DNA of 35,133 nt. Source: Chara braunii. Lineage: Eukaryota; Streptophyta; Charophyceae; Charales; Characeae. This document shows, piece after piece, positions 1-10,081 of the stretch (position 1 is the stretch's first letter; every line of letters begins with the position of its first letter). The notes beneath the pieces were generated by a model. That model was not told where the DNA came from. It ran no database searches and worked only from the letters and a program-made list of their open reading frames with translations. Location: NCBI GenBank assembly GCA_003427395.1, contig BFEA01000629.1, positions 517,325 to 552,457 of the forward strand, read 5' to 3'. The position numbers were made by a program, and so were the translations under genes.

Positions 1-13
1 GGCCTTTTTTTTT

Positions 14-92
14 ATCATCCGGATTTCCGGATGATCCTACGCCCCAGTCATCCGACCAGATAATCCGACCAGGTTATCCGGCCAGATAACCC
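14..92. repeat. Perfect palindrome plus three degenerate 13-15 bp tandem units
   Basis: Bases 14-35 form a perfect inverted repeat with 10-base arms (ATCATCCGGA and its complement) around a TT centre. It is followed at 48-92 by three units related to ATCCGACCAGATA. No function is apparent; it may be the edge of a repeat that begins before the window. Confidence 0.6.
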
Positions 93-186
93 ATGCTACC
101 TAGGTACGATCTTTTTGTTTTTTTTACACGTAAGAAACTAGATGGATTTATTTTTTTTCCACTTAAAACATACATGGGCCTCTGTG

Positions 187-702
187 CGCTACTCTCCAAA
201 TGTGTAGAATGATGCTATAACTACAATTTCGTCAAAATCGACATTTTTTATTTTTTGAACGAAATTGAAACCCAGTTTTTTTGCCGAAAACTCGTTGAGA
301 TTTGTTATTTCTGAGGGTCCGGCGTTTTTAAAACGCTGGACCGCCTGGATGTTCATGGACCTAGCTTGAGACCAGGAACATCCAGGTACTGACATCCAGG
401 CGGTGCTTGGATGTACCTGGTCTCAAGCTAGGCCTATATACATCCAGGGGGTCCAGCGTTTCAAGAACGCTGGACCTTCAAAAACAGCAAAACTGGACGA
501 GTTTTCTACCAAAAAAACTTGGTTTCAATTTCGTTCAAAAAATAAAAAATGTCCATTTTGACAAAATGGCAATTCTAGGATCCACGACTAGAACATGGAT
601 AGATACATTGCCTTTTTTTTTTTCTTTTGTACTCTCTAAATGTGCAAAATGATACTAGGATCCACGGTTGAACATGGATAGATACATTGCCATCTCTTTT
701 GT
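187..702. repeat. Diverged tandem duplication of about 75-85 bp, first copy split by an insertion
   Basis: The first copy is in two parts (about 187-218 and 575-629); the second is uninterrupted (about 630-702). Both contain ACTCTC.AAATGTG, AATGAT.CTA, GGATCCACG and GAACATGGATAGATACATT in the same order. The uninterrupted copy acts as an empty site for the element at 219-574. Confidence 0.7.
219..574. mobile_element. Fold-back (MITE-like) element, copy 1 of the family also seen at 27351-27672
   Basis: The two ends are inverted copies of each other over about 105 bp. Each outer end reads roughly ATTTCGTCAAAA.CGACAT, then an AT-rich stretch, then GAACGAAATTGAAACC. Inside, a palindrome of the form GGTCC.GCGTTT..AACGC.GGACC lies on each side, and the middle folds again through TAGCTTGAGACCAGG and its complement. 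No coding sequence is present. The flanks suggest a short duplication (CTAT on the left, CTAG on the right). The superfamily is not clear. Confidence 0.75.
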
Positions 703-1950
703 CTTTTGTTTTGGCAGGTTGTTTTCTTGGTCGACGAATTTTAACAATAAGGTACAATGGAAAACAAAATAATTGGAAGGTCATTTGAGACACCTCTGGA
801 GGTGGTCTCAAAAAGGGTCCTCCTACGGCCATGGCCTCTGACAGAAGAGTCACCATTTCAGGCATTTGGTTAGTGACCCGAAAAAAGCCTCAGATTTTGG
901 GATTTAATGTCGTCAAGTCCTCCTGTGAGTATGCCTTAGAAGTGGGGACATCTAGTTCGAGAGCAGGTTTCGCCACACTTTGCTCTCGAGACGCGCGTTT
1001 TGAACATGTGATGATGGTAGTAGGCAAATAGGACATTGAATTCTCTCTTGTCGTGAATGAATGGGAAAAATCTTTTCTCAACAGAGTCAAGGAATTTTCA
1101 AGGTGATGTTTCAAGGTCTCTCGAACATCAAAGTGTTACAGGAAGGAGGTGATGGCTAGTTTCGGGTGTGCTCTCCATGGCTGAGATCGAACAACTCCCA
1201 AATGAAATCTGGCATAGGGATTTCGGGAGTTGGTGTGACGATGCACCACTCCCAAAAATGCCCGGTTTCGAGAGTGGTGTGATGATGCCTTTAACCACCC
1301 AGCACCATCACCTGTAACCTTCTTTGGCNNGGTGACCTGACCGGACAAAGGTNGCAGGCACCCGGGCTAAAAGAGAAGTCGTTCCTNACTGTCTCCTCTT
1401 GAAATGAAACATACGGGTAACCACCGCCCTGCCCCACCACTAACCAAAGGCGCACAATGAACATCACATCTAGGTGAGTGGTTAGGGCACGAATTGTCAA
1501 TGCGCATTGTTGTCTGAGGTTGCACGTTCAAAACGTTGTAGCTTTGAGGAGAGATACCAGCAGACGTTTACATAATGCATGTCGCACGGTGGCTTGCATA
1601 CCCCTTCGGCTGACGCAAGAAACTATTACAGACACTGCCTGCACACCACCCAAGGGTTCACCCATGGTGTTGTATGATGGGTCTACTATCACTGTTATCG
1701 GCTTTACAAGGCTTATTATCTTTTAGGACTGGTTATTATTATGTTGAGTTTGTCTATAAACAAGCAAGTTTGGACAAAGAACAAGAGATTCCAACTCAGA
1801 GTTTACAAATCTTTGTAACCAATCAATGAGAAACTGATATGTCGCAATACCCACAAGTGCAGCTCCCTTTGCATGAAGTGTTGCCTGAAGATGAATGTCA
1901 AGTTGTCAACTCTCCTTGTAAAAAGATAACATGATCAATAATTTATTATT
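703..1950. other. Gene-free stretch with ambiguous bases
   Basis: No supported gene. A small hairpin lies at 1225-1253 (GGGAGTTGGTG against CACCACTCCC). N bases at 1329, 1330, 1353 and 1387 mark a poorly resolved patch. Around 1470-1545 the sequence is weakly tRNA-like (GAGTGGTTAGGGC and later GTTCAAAACG), possibly an old SINE, but too diverged to call. Confidence 0.5.
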
Positions 1951-1966
1951 GAGAGAGAGAGAGAGG

Positions 1967-2002
<36 letters not shown>

Positions 2003-2006
2003 GAGA

Positions 2007-2081
<75 letters not shown>
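1951..2081. repeat. (GA)n microsatellite, about 130 bp
   Basis: Almost uninterrupted GA dinucleotides with a few interruptions (a G run near 1964-1970, a GTGAG step and two AAAG steps near 2000). Ser-Leu and Arg-Glu reading frames here are artefacts of the repeat. Confidence 0.98.
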
Positions 2082-2086
<5 letters not shown>

Positions 2087-2320
2087 AAGAGTCAATGCAT
2101 GAAGAGAGAGTCTCTATCAAGTTGTGCTCTAAAACCTGCAGTCGTTTGGCAACTCAGAGTAAATATAACACTAGAGACGCCACACGATTGCTAACATGTC
2201 TTCGAGTCTGCAAAAAAATGAAAAACCCCAATAATACATGTAGTTATATTTTTATATATAATTTTATTATTTGTCATTGTCCATAATTACATATCAAATC
2301 TCCAAATGAAAACATGAATA

Positions 2321-3108
2321 GGAGCAACCAGGGTTACCTGACCGAACGTTCGGGGACCCCCGGGCTGGCCCCCGAACGTTCAGGCGTTCGGGGTCCCGTT
2401 CGGGGCCGAACACCCAAGGCTCGCGCCCCCGCCAAAAATAATTTTGGGGCCTAACAAAAATAATTTTTTTCTGAAGTTTTTTTTGTGCGTTCTCTTTTAT
2501 ATATCCTACACGCCTAGAAATTTTGAATTCATTCTGGCAAGCCAAAAAGAACATTAAAAATCGTCAAAGATGGGTTGTCAAAACGTGGTCGCCCACTCAC
2601 TATTTTGTTTTTTTTCACTTTCAACTTTTTGTTTTCACTTTATTTCGGGGCCTAAAAATTTTTATTATTTTTTGAAATTTTTTTAATGAGTTACTGATTA
2701 TGTAAACTAGATATCTAGAAATTTTCAGGTCATTTATCGATACAAAAAAAAAATTAAAAATCGGCAAAGATGGCGGTGTGGAAAAAATGTTGGCACACTC
2801 AGTCATTTTAATTCCATTCTTATTATTTCTTATTTTTATCATAGTGTTTATTTTCTGTATTTGATTTTTTATTCAAATTTGGTAAAGAATTTGGATGTAG
2901 TGCCCAGACAAATGTTGTTTACACTTTTCTTTTCCAGAATATTTTTTTTTTCGGAATTTTGTGAAAACTTTCTGTTTTTTTTTTTTTTTTTTTTTTTGGT
3001 CCGCATTCGGCTTAAACAGCCGAACGCTTTCCGAAGGGGTGCCGTACGTTCGGGCATTCGGGTTCGAGCATTCGGCCCATCCCGAACGCCGGCAACCCTG
3101 GGAGCAAC
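2321..3108. mobile_element. Non-autonomous hAT-like DNA transposon with 8-bp target-site duplication
   Basis: The element spans 2329-3100 (772 bp). It starts CAGGGTTACC and ends with the inverted form GGCAACCCTG. It is flanked by a perfect 8-bp direct repeat GGAGCAAC at 2321-2328 and 3101-3108. An 8-bp duplication with CAGGG-type ends is typical of the hAT superfamily. Subterminal regions at both ends are full of GAACGTTCGGGG-like palindromic motifs. The AT-rich interior holds two diverged direct copies (about 2440-2620 and 2645-2805), each with GGGGCCTAA near its start and AAAAATCG.CAAAGATGG near its end. There is no transposase reading frame, so movement would need an enzyme supplied elsewhere. 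Confidence 0.85.
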
Positions 3109-3204
3109 AATAATTTATAAGTATCAGAATTAATGACATATATATTTTGTTTTATTATTATTATTATTTTTAAGTACACAGCAATGTTGATCAACAAGAG
3201 GTCA

Positions 3205-3320
3205 ATAAATTTTCAATAGTTTTTCAACAAAAGTTCAACAAGAGTTCAACAAGAGTTCAACAACAGACCAACAATAGTCCAACATGCTTTTCAACGTTGG
3301 ACCAACCAAGTTTCAACGTA
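3205..3320. repeat. Short degenerate TTCAACAAGA minisatellite
   Basis: About ten imperfect copies of an 11-bp unit related to GTTCAACAAGA, decaying towards the 3' side. No gene is associated with it. Confidence 0.7.
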
Positions 3321-4418
3321 GAGTTTTTATTGTTCTTAGTGATGCCCCCAGACTGACTGCAGGACCAATGTTGGGTTAATTGGATTCCTAATGAAAATAA
3401 GGATTCCTTCCATAACAACCCACGAAAACTTGTTGATATACTGAAGAAGTTCGACAAGAAAGGAGTTAAACTTGACTCCCGAAAATACCAATTTTTTCCT
3501 GTTGTAGACTATCATTGATTTGCTTGTTGTTCTTGGTCCATGGTTGTTTTGATACTTGTGCAGTTGTTTCCCTGTCTCGTACAATGCATCAACCAGTCTA
3601 GTCGTAACTGTAGCTCAACACATTTGAGCAGAGGATCATATGGAAGAGGTTAACGGTTCGAAATTCGATCACATTGCACTAATAGATATAAAAAGTTGTG
3701 TTTTCTATCCTCTTTGTCCAATGGTCACAGGTATCTTGGTCTAACAAAACATGCTCCAGGCATTCGCCCTGGGTTTAGAGGTGGTTGGGATCGCAATTAC
3801 CTCAATACGGGCTATTCGGGTTGCTGAAAAAGGTTCCGGGTATTAAATCTGGATTCAGTTAAGGCTCACATAGCAGTTGCCTTAGTACAAACTTGTTGGG
3901 GTACCGGAACAGGCTTTACGTGTTGGATTTGGGGGGTCGAGTTGCCGTTTTTATAGCGTTTACTATAGTGATCGTCCAGGGTGTCTAGTCGTGTGGCTGG
4001 CATAGTTGTGATCTTAGTCAGACTTATGGATGTGCCAAAACGGGCTCCAGGTACTTGTCTAGGGTCCAAAATAGTGTGGCCGACAAAGTTGTCAACCTAA
4101 TATTTGATAAGATCCTACAAGAGAATGGAGGATCTTCATCTCTATATTTCATACTACAATTGGCCTAGTAACTAAGTTATCACTTTGGATATCAACCCAT
4201 CTATCAACTAGGACATAAACTTACCTATCAACTGGGGTATCGATCCCCCTTATCAACTAGGTTATTAACTAAGTTATCTGCTTGGCTATCACCTACAATC
4301 TTAAATCAATTGTGCTAGATGAGAATCAAAGTGCACCCGCACGAAGACCTGTAGTAGCATGTTCATACCTACCTCATGCAATCCTGCTTGCACAGGGTCT
4401 GCTTTAACCGGGGCTAAT
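3321..4418. other. Gene-free stretch with a weak tRNA-like patch
   Basis: No gene is supported. At about 3604-3673 a tRNA-like order is visible on the plus strand: a D-arm-like segment starting TAGCTCAACACA (GCTC pairs with GAGC) and, 44 bases on, GGTTCGAAATTC resembling a B box. The acceptor and anticodon stems do not fold, so it is more likely a SINE relic than a tRNA gene. From about 4150 to 4290 there are loose repeats related to TATCAACTAGG. Confidence 0.35.
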
Positions 4419-4945
4419 AACAGAAAAATTTCCCAGAGTTAAATAATCCTTCTAGAAAAGAATTACATTCTAAATTTTAAATTTTCATTCCATCTTTAAA
4501 AATGTCATTCCAATTTTAAAATTTTTCGTCTTACTTAAAAACTTTCCTTCCAAGAATGGGGTATCCCTTCTTATTTAAACTGCATGCCAGAGATGGAATG
4601 AAAGTCTGGATGAGTTCATGAAATATTTTAGTTGGACTGCCATTTTAAGTAAGGATTTTCGGTCATAAATAGGATAATCCAATCCAAATTAGAAGATATT
4701 TGTTGTAGTAAAATGAAAGTTTAATTAAATTTTTTCATAAACTCGTCCAGACTTTCATTCTATCTTGAACAAATAGATGTGGTTTGAAGCGAAAGCTCAT
4801 ATTTAGACTGAAACTTATCAAATAAAAGTGAAAATTTTTGAATTGGACGAATATTGGAATGATAATTTATAAATTTTAAATATGAAGAATTTTTTTTTAA
4901 TGGAATGTTTTTTTAATTTTCATTTCTCGTAGGAATTTTTCTGTT
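4419..4945. mobile_element. AT-rich fold-back element
   Basis: Ends are inverted: AACAGAAAAATTTCC at 4419-4433 against GGAATTTTTCTGTT at 4932-4945. A second inverted pair lies inside: GGAATGAAAGTCTGGATGAG at about 4593-4612 matches the complement of the segment at about 4745-4772. There is no open reading frame and no clear target-site duplication. It could be a MITE or an inverted duplication. Confidence 0.5.
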
Positions 4946-5678
4946 GAAGCAGGGGGTGGGGGTCTAATGTTCAAAACCTCACACCCTGTACTGCATTTCC
5001 GTCGAAGTGATTATCGTGTGGAAAGGGCCATGGAAAGACAACAAGATAGAAAGTGCCAAGAATTTTCGGGAAATTGACAGTCGACTCTACATGGAGGCCC
5101 AGATAGGACTGGATTCTCCTATGTGGTCCCTGTAGGCAAGAAGATGAAATCGATAAGTGAGAAAACAAAGTCAGTCCTCTTTTCAACGACTACTTTATCC
5201 AAGAAGTATCTTTGAACTCCGGTATTCTCTGTTGTGATGCACAAACGTTTGTGCCTGAACAAGTGTTCGAGCCCCTTCCTTTTTTTCCGTTAATTACCGC
5301 TGAAGAACTACTAATGATATGGTCCAGTTCGAGTTTCTCTACTTGGTCTAGGTAGTGTAATCAGTGAATGTGGAGTCAAACTCGAAATATCACAGGTCTG
5401 TTTGTTGGCCTTTCTTGCCGAAATGGTTGATCATGATAGGGCCCGATACGTGGGTACGTATGCTCATGATAACTTGCTACTTTCGCAGTTTTTCAGAATT
5501 TACTTTCCCTCTTTCTTCTTATACTTCTGCGTAGGATTTGCACACGTCTTAGCATGCACGCTTGGAAACTGTGAGAGAGAAAGAGAAAGCCTCTGACCTT
5601 CCTCCCTCCAAAGTCGAGGAAGAGTGTTGGCTAGCACTAGATATGGCGAGGAGGCTCATAATAACTCGCTACTTTCGC

Positions 5679-5683
<5 letters not shown>
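4946..5683. other. Gene-free stretch with a 32-bp direct repeat
   Basis: No gene is supported. The segment at 5462-5493 recurs nearly exactly at 5652-5683 (shared core CGCTACTTTCGCAG, with a T for C in the first copy). The second copy runs straight into the first long T-run of the satellite, so satellite material may have been joined to a duplicated host segment here. Confidence 0.5.
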
Positions 5684-5710
<27 letters not shown>

Positions 5711-8700
5711 CAAGGCGATTAACAAACGAATCGGCGCCTTGTGGCATGTAAGATGAAAGTGTGAGAGAGGGGGGGAGGGAAGTGAGAGATGAAGATCTTC
5801 CATTTCTCTCTCTCCCACTCGCTTTTTTTTTTACCTTTTTTTTCGTGGCACTGCGCATTGTGATCAGAAAACAAATCGGCGCCATGTGGCATGTTCGGTG
5901 AAAGTGTCAGATGGGAGGGGAGAAGATCTCCCTCTCCTCTCTCTCCCATTCACTTTTTTTTTACCTTTTTTTTTTTTCTTTCCCAATGCGATTGAAAAAC
6001 GAAATGGCGCCATGTGGCATGTAGGATGACAGTGTGAGAAGGGGGGGGGGGGCGGAAGTGGGAGATGAAAATTTCCCTTTTCTTTCTCTCTCACTCGCTT
6101 TTTTTTTCACTTTTTTTTTCGTGCGCATTGCGATTGGGGAACGAACCGGCGCCATGTGGCATGTTGGGTGAAAGTTTCAGATGGGAGGGGATAAGATTTC
6201 CCTCTTCTCTCTCTCCCATTCACTTTTTTTTTTACCTTTTTTTTTTTTCTTTCAATGCGATTGAAAAACGAATCGGCGCCATTTGGCATGTAGAATGAAA
6301 GTATGAGAGGGGGGGGGGGGGGGGAAGTGGGAGATGAAAATCTCTCTTTTCTCTCTCTCCTACTCGCTTTTTTTTGGACCTTTTTTTTTCGTGCGCATTG
6401 CGATTGGGAAACGAATCAGCGCCATGTGGCATGTTGGGTGAAAGTGTCAGATGGGAGGGGAGAAAATCTCCCTCTTCTCTCTCTCCCATTCACTTTTTTT
6501 TTACCTTTTTTTTTTTTTTTCAATGCGATTGAAAAACGAATCGGCGCCATGTGGCATATAGGATAAAAGTGTGAGAAGGTGGGGGGGGGGGAGTGGGAGA
6601 TGAAGATCTCCTATTTCTCTCTCTCCCACTCTCTTTTTTTCGGACCTTTTCTTTTTCGTGCGCATTGCGATCGGGAAACGAATCGGCGACGTGTGGCATT
6701 TTGGGTGAAAATGTCAGATGGGAGGGGATAAAATCTCCCTCTTCTCTCTCTCCCATTCACTTTTGTTTTTACCTTTTTTTTTTTTTTTTTTTCAATGCGA
6801 TTGAAAAACGAATCGGCGCCATATGGCATGTAAGATGAAAGTGTGAGAGGGGGGGGTGGAAGGGAAGTGGGAGATGAAGATCTCCCTTTTCTCTCTCTCC
6901 TGCTCGCTTCTTTTTGGACCTTTTTTTTTTTTGTGCGCATTGCGATTGGGAAACGAATCGGCACCATGTGGCGTGTTGGGTGAAAGTGTCAGAGGGGAGA
7001 GGAGAAGATCTCCCTCTTCTCTCTCTCCCATTCACTTTTTTTTTACCTTTTTTATTTTATCACATTGCGATTGGGAAACGAATCGGCGCCATGTGGCACG
7101 TTGGGTGAATCAGTGAGATGGGAGGGGAGAAGATATTCCTCTTCTCTCTCTCCCATTCACTTTTTTTTTACCTTTTTTATTTTGTTTTTTTAATTCCATT
7201 GAGAAACGAATCGGTGCCATGTGGCATGTTGGGTGAAAGTGTGAGATGGGAAGGAAGAAGATCTCCTCTTTTCTCTCTCCCATAGGCTTTTTTTTTTACA
7301 TTTTTTTTTATCGCATTGCGATCATTGGGAAACGAATTGGCGCCATGTGGCATGTTGGGTGGATGTGTGACATGGGACGGGAGAAGATCTCCCTCTAATC
7401 TCTCTCCCATTCACTTTTTTTTTTTTTTTTTTTTTTAACGCCTTGCGATTGGGAAACGAATCGGTGCCATATGGCATGTTGGGTGGAAGTGTGAGATGGG
7501 AGGGGAGAAGATCTCCCTCTTCTCTCTCTCCCATTCACATTTTTTTTTACCTTTCTTTTCATGGCATTGCGATTGGGAAACAAATCGGCGTCATGTGGCA
7601 TTTTGGGTGAATGGGTGAGATGGGAGGGGAGAAGATCTTCCTCTTCTCTCTCTCTCCCATTCACTTTTTTTTTACCTTTTTTATATTGCATTGCAATCGG
7701 GAAACGAATCGGCGTCATGTGGCATGTTGGGTGGAAGTGTGAGATGGGAGGGGAAAAGATGTCCCTCTTCTCTCTCTCCAATTCACTTTTTTTTTTACCT
7801 TTTTTTTTTTTTTTTTTTTTAAATGGATGAAGATCTCCTTTTTCTCTCTCTCCCACTCGCTTTTTTTTGGACCTTTTTTTAGGACCTTTTTTTCTTTGTG
7901 CGCATTGCGATTGGGAAACGAATGGGCGTCATGTGGCATGTTGGGTGAATGAGTGAGATGGGGGGGGAGAAGATAACCCTCTTCTCTCTCTCCCATTCAC
8001 TTCTTTTGTTAACCTTTTTTATTTTGTTTTTTCAATGCGATTGAGAAACGAATCGACGCCATGTGGCATGTTGGGTGAAAGTTTGAGATGGGAGGGGAGA
8101 AGATCTCCCTCTTCTCTCTCTCCCATTCACTTTTTTTTAAAACCTTTTTTACTGTTGTTTTACAATTGAGAAACGAATCGGCGCCGTGTGGCATGTTGGG
8201 TGAATGAGTGAGATGAGAGGGGAGAGGATCTCCCTCTTCTCTCTCTTCCATTCACTTTTTTTTTTTCCTTATTTTTTACCGCATTGCGATTGGGAAACGA
8301 ATCGGCGCCATGTGGGGCATGTTGGGTGGAAGAGTGAGATGGGAGGGGAGAAAATCTACCTCTTCTCTCTCTCCCATTCACTTTTTTCTGAACTTTGTTT
8401 TTAGCGCATTGCGTTTGGGAAACGAATTGGCGCCATGTAGCATGTTGGGGGAATGAGTGAGATGGTAGGGGAGAAGATCTCCCTCTTCTCTCTCCCATTC
8501 ACTTTTTTTTTACCTTTTTTTTGTTTTTTTTCCAATGGATGAAGATCTCCCTTTTCTCTCTCCCCCACTCGTTTTTTTTTGGACATTTTTTTAGGACCTT
8601 TTTTTTTTTTTTGTGCATTGAGATTGGGAAACGAATCACCCATTCACTTTATTGTTTACCTTATTTTGTTTTTTTTTCGCTTTGCGATTGGGAAACCAAT

Positions 8701-8935
8701 CGACACTATGTGGCGTGTTGGGTGAAAGTGTGAGAGAGGGGGGGAGGGAAGTGGGAGATGAAGATCTCCCTTTTCTCTCTCTCCCACTCTTTTTGGACCT
8801 TTTTTTTTTTTTGCATTGTGATTGGGAAACGAATCGGTGCCATGTGGCATGTTGGGTGAATGAGTAGATGGGGTGGGGAGGGAAGTGGGATATGAAAGAT
8901 CTTGCTTCTCTCTCTCTCCCCCACTCGATATGCGG
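5684..8935. repeat. Satellite array, about 24 copies of a 120-145 bp unit, partly as A/B dimers
   Basis: Each unit carries a core close to CGAATCGGCGCCATGTGGCA, a G-rich GATGGGAGGGGAGAAGATCT stretch, a CT-rich tract ending in CCATTCAC or CCACTCGC, and a T-run. Cores occur near 5728, 5872, 5998, 6140, 6268, 6411, 6536, 6678, 6815, 6950, 7078, 7206, 7330, 7454, 7580, 7698, 7917, 8048, 8174, 8297, 8420, 8630, 8695 and 8829. Up to about 6950 two subtypes alternate, giving a dimer of about 270 bp. Beyond that, subtype B repeats mostly alone at 118-135 bp, with A remnants near 7826-7890, 8537-8600 and 8710-8800. Lys/Arg/Glu-rich or Phe/Ser-rich frames on both strands are translated satellite, not genes. 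Confidence 0.95.
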
Positions 8936-8968
8936 TACCCCCTCGGTCATGTATGTCGACAAGGTCGA

Positions 8969-9932
8969 GGGGGTACGGTGTTTCGAGAACGACGTACCCC
9001 CTCCGGTTGCCGGGGGGTGAAGGCAGCGGGGGTACGGCGTTTCGAGAACGCTGTACCCCCGCTCCCTCCCCTCTCCGAGAAGCGAAGGGGGTGCGGCATT
9101 TTCGAAACGCCGTACCCCCTCGGCCCTCTATGTCGACAGGGTCGAGGGGGTACGGCGTTTCGAGAACGCCGAACCCCCTCTTGTTACCAGATAGAGGAGG
9201 GAGCGGGGGTGTGGAGTTTTCGAAACGCCGTATCCCCGCTTCTTTCGCCCCATGGCAACCGGAGGGGGTAGAGCGTTCTCGAAACGCCGTACCCCCTCGA
9301 CCCTGTCGACATACAGGGCCAAGGGGGTACGACGTTTTGAAAACGTCATACCCCCTCTGGTTCTCGGAGAGGGGAGGGAGTGGGGTCACGACGTTCTCGA
9401 AACGCCGGACCACCGCTCCTTTTGCCTCCCGGCAACCGGAGGGGGTACGGCGTTCTCGAAACGTTGTACCCTCCCCTCCCTCTCCACATACAGGGTCGAG
9501 GGGATACGGTGTTTCGAAAACGTTGTACCACCTCCGGTTCTCGGAGAGGGCAGGGAGCGGGGGTACTGCGTTTTCGAAACGCCGTACCCCGGCCTCGTAG
9601 GTGGATAGGGCCGAGGGGTGCAGCGTTTCGAGAACGCCGCGCCCCCGCTCCCTCCCCTCCCCGAGAACCAGAGGGGGTAAGGCGTTTTTGAAACGCAGTA
9701 CCCCTCGGCCCTGTCCACCTATGGGGCCGGGGTGCGGCGTTTCGAGAACGCCTTACCCCCGCTCCCTCCCCTCCCCGAGAACCGGAGGGGGTACAACGTT
9801 ATCGAAACGTTGTACCCCTCGGCCCTGTCCACCTACGGGGCCAAGATACGTCGTTTCGACAACGCCGTACCTCCGCTCCTTCCCCTCTCCGAGAACCGGA
9901 GGGGGACGGCGTTCTCGAAACGTCGTGCCACG
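8969..9932. repeat. Array of 17 palindromes spaced about 58 bp
   Basis: Seventeen imperfect inverted repeats occur with centres near 8985, 9044, 9103, 9162, 9221, 9280, 9340, 9397, 9456, 9516, 9575, 9631, 9689, 9745, 9802, 9859 and 9917. Each has the form GGGGGTACGGCGTTT around a CGA centre followed by its complement; the inner core is CGTTTCGAGAACG or its complement CGTTCTCGAAACG. The linkers are themselves repeated: one type contains GTCGACA between CCCTGT-like arms, the other reads CTCCGGTTCTCGGAGAGGGG in one orientation or the other. The array abuts the satellite on its left and ends about 150 bp before the first reading frame of the ParB-like gene. All reading frames inside it are repeat translations. 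Confidence 0.95.
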
Positions 9933-10081
9933 GCCCCGTATGGGGACAGTGCTCCGCCCCTCTTTCGAATGTCCACATAGGTAGAAGGCGTTTACCGGGC
10001 TACGCTCGAATGCGTCGACGACTTACATGAGGCGATAGTGAAAGGCTTCATATCTGATTGTGATCCGTTCTTCTGTTTGCA

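Noticed and set aside
1935-2286. Ser-Leu and Arg-Glu repeat proteins
   Set aside because: Pure GA microsatellite read in two frames.
5719-8962. Many Lys/Arg/Glu-rich and Phe/Ser-rich reading frames of 60-150 codons on both strands
   Set aside because: They are translations of the satellite unit and its T, G and CT runs; the same peptide recurs with every unit.
8969-9932. CRISPR-like array
   Set aside because: The pitch is regular, but the intervals are themselves repeated, the repeats vary, and the host is eukaryotic.
8706-9984. Frames of 100-235 codons in the palindrome array on both strands
   Set aside because: Because the repeats are palindromic, both strands stay open with the same Arg/Pro/Gly-rich peptide. 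There is no domain.
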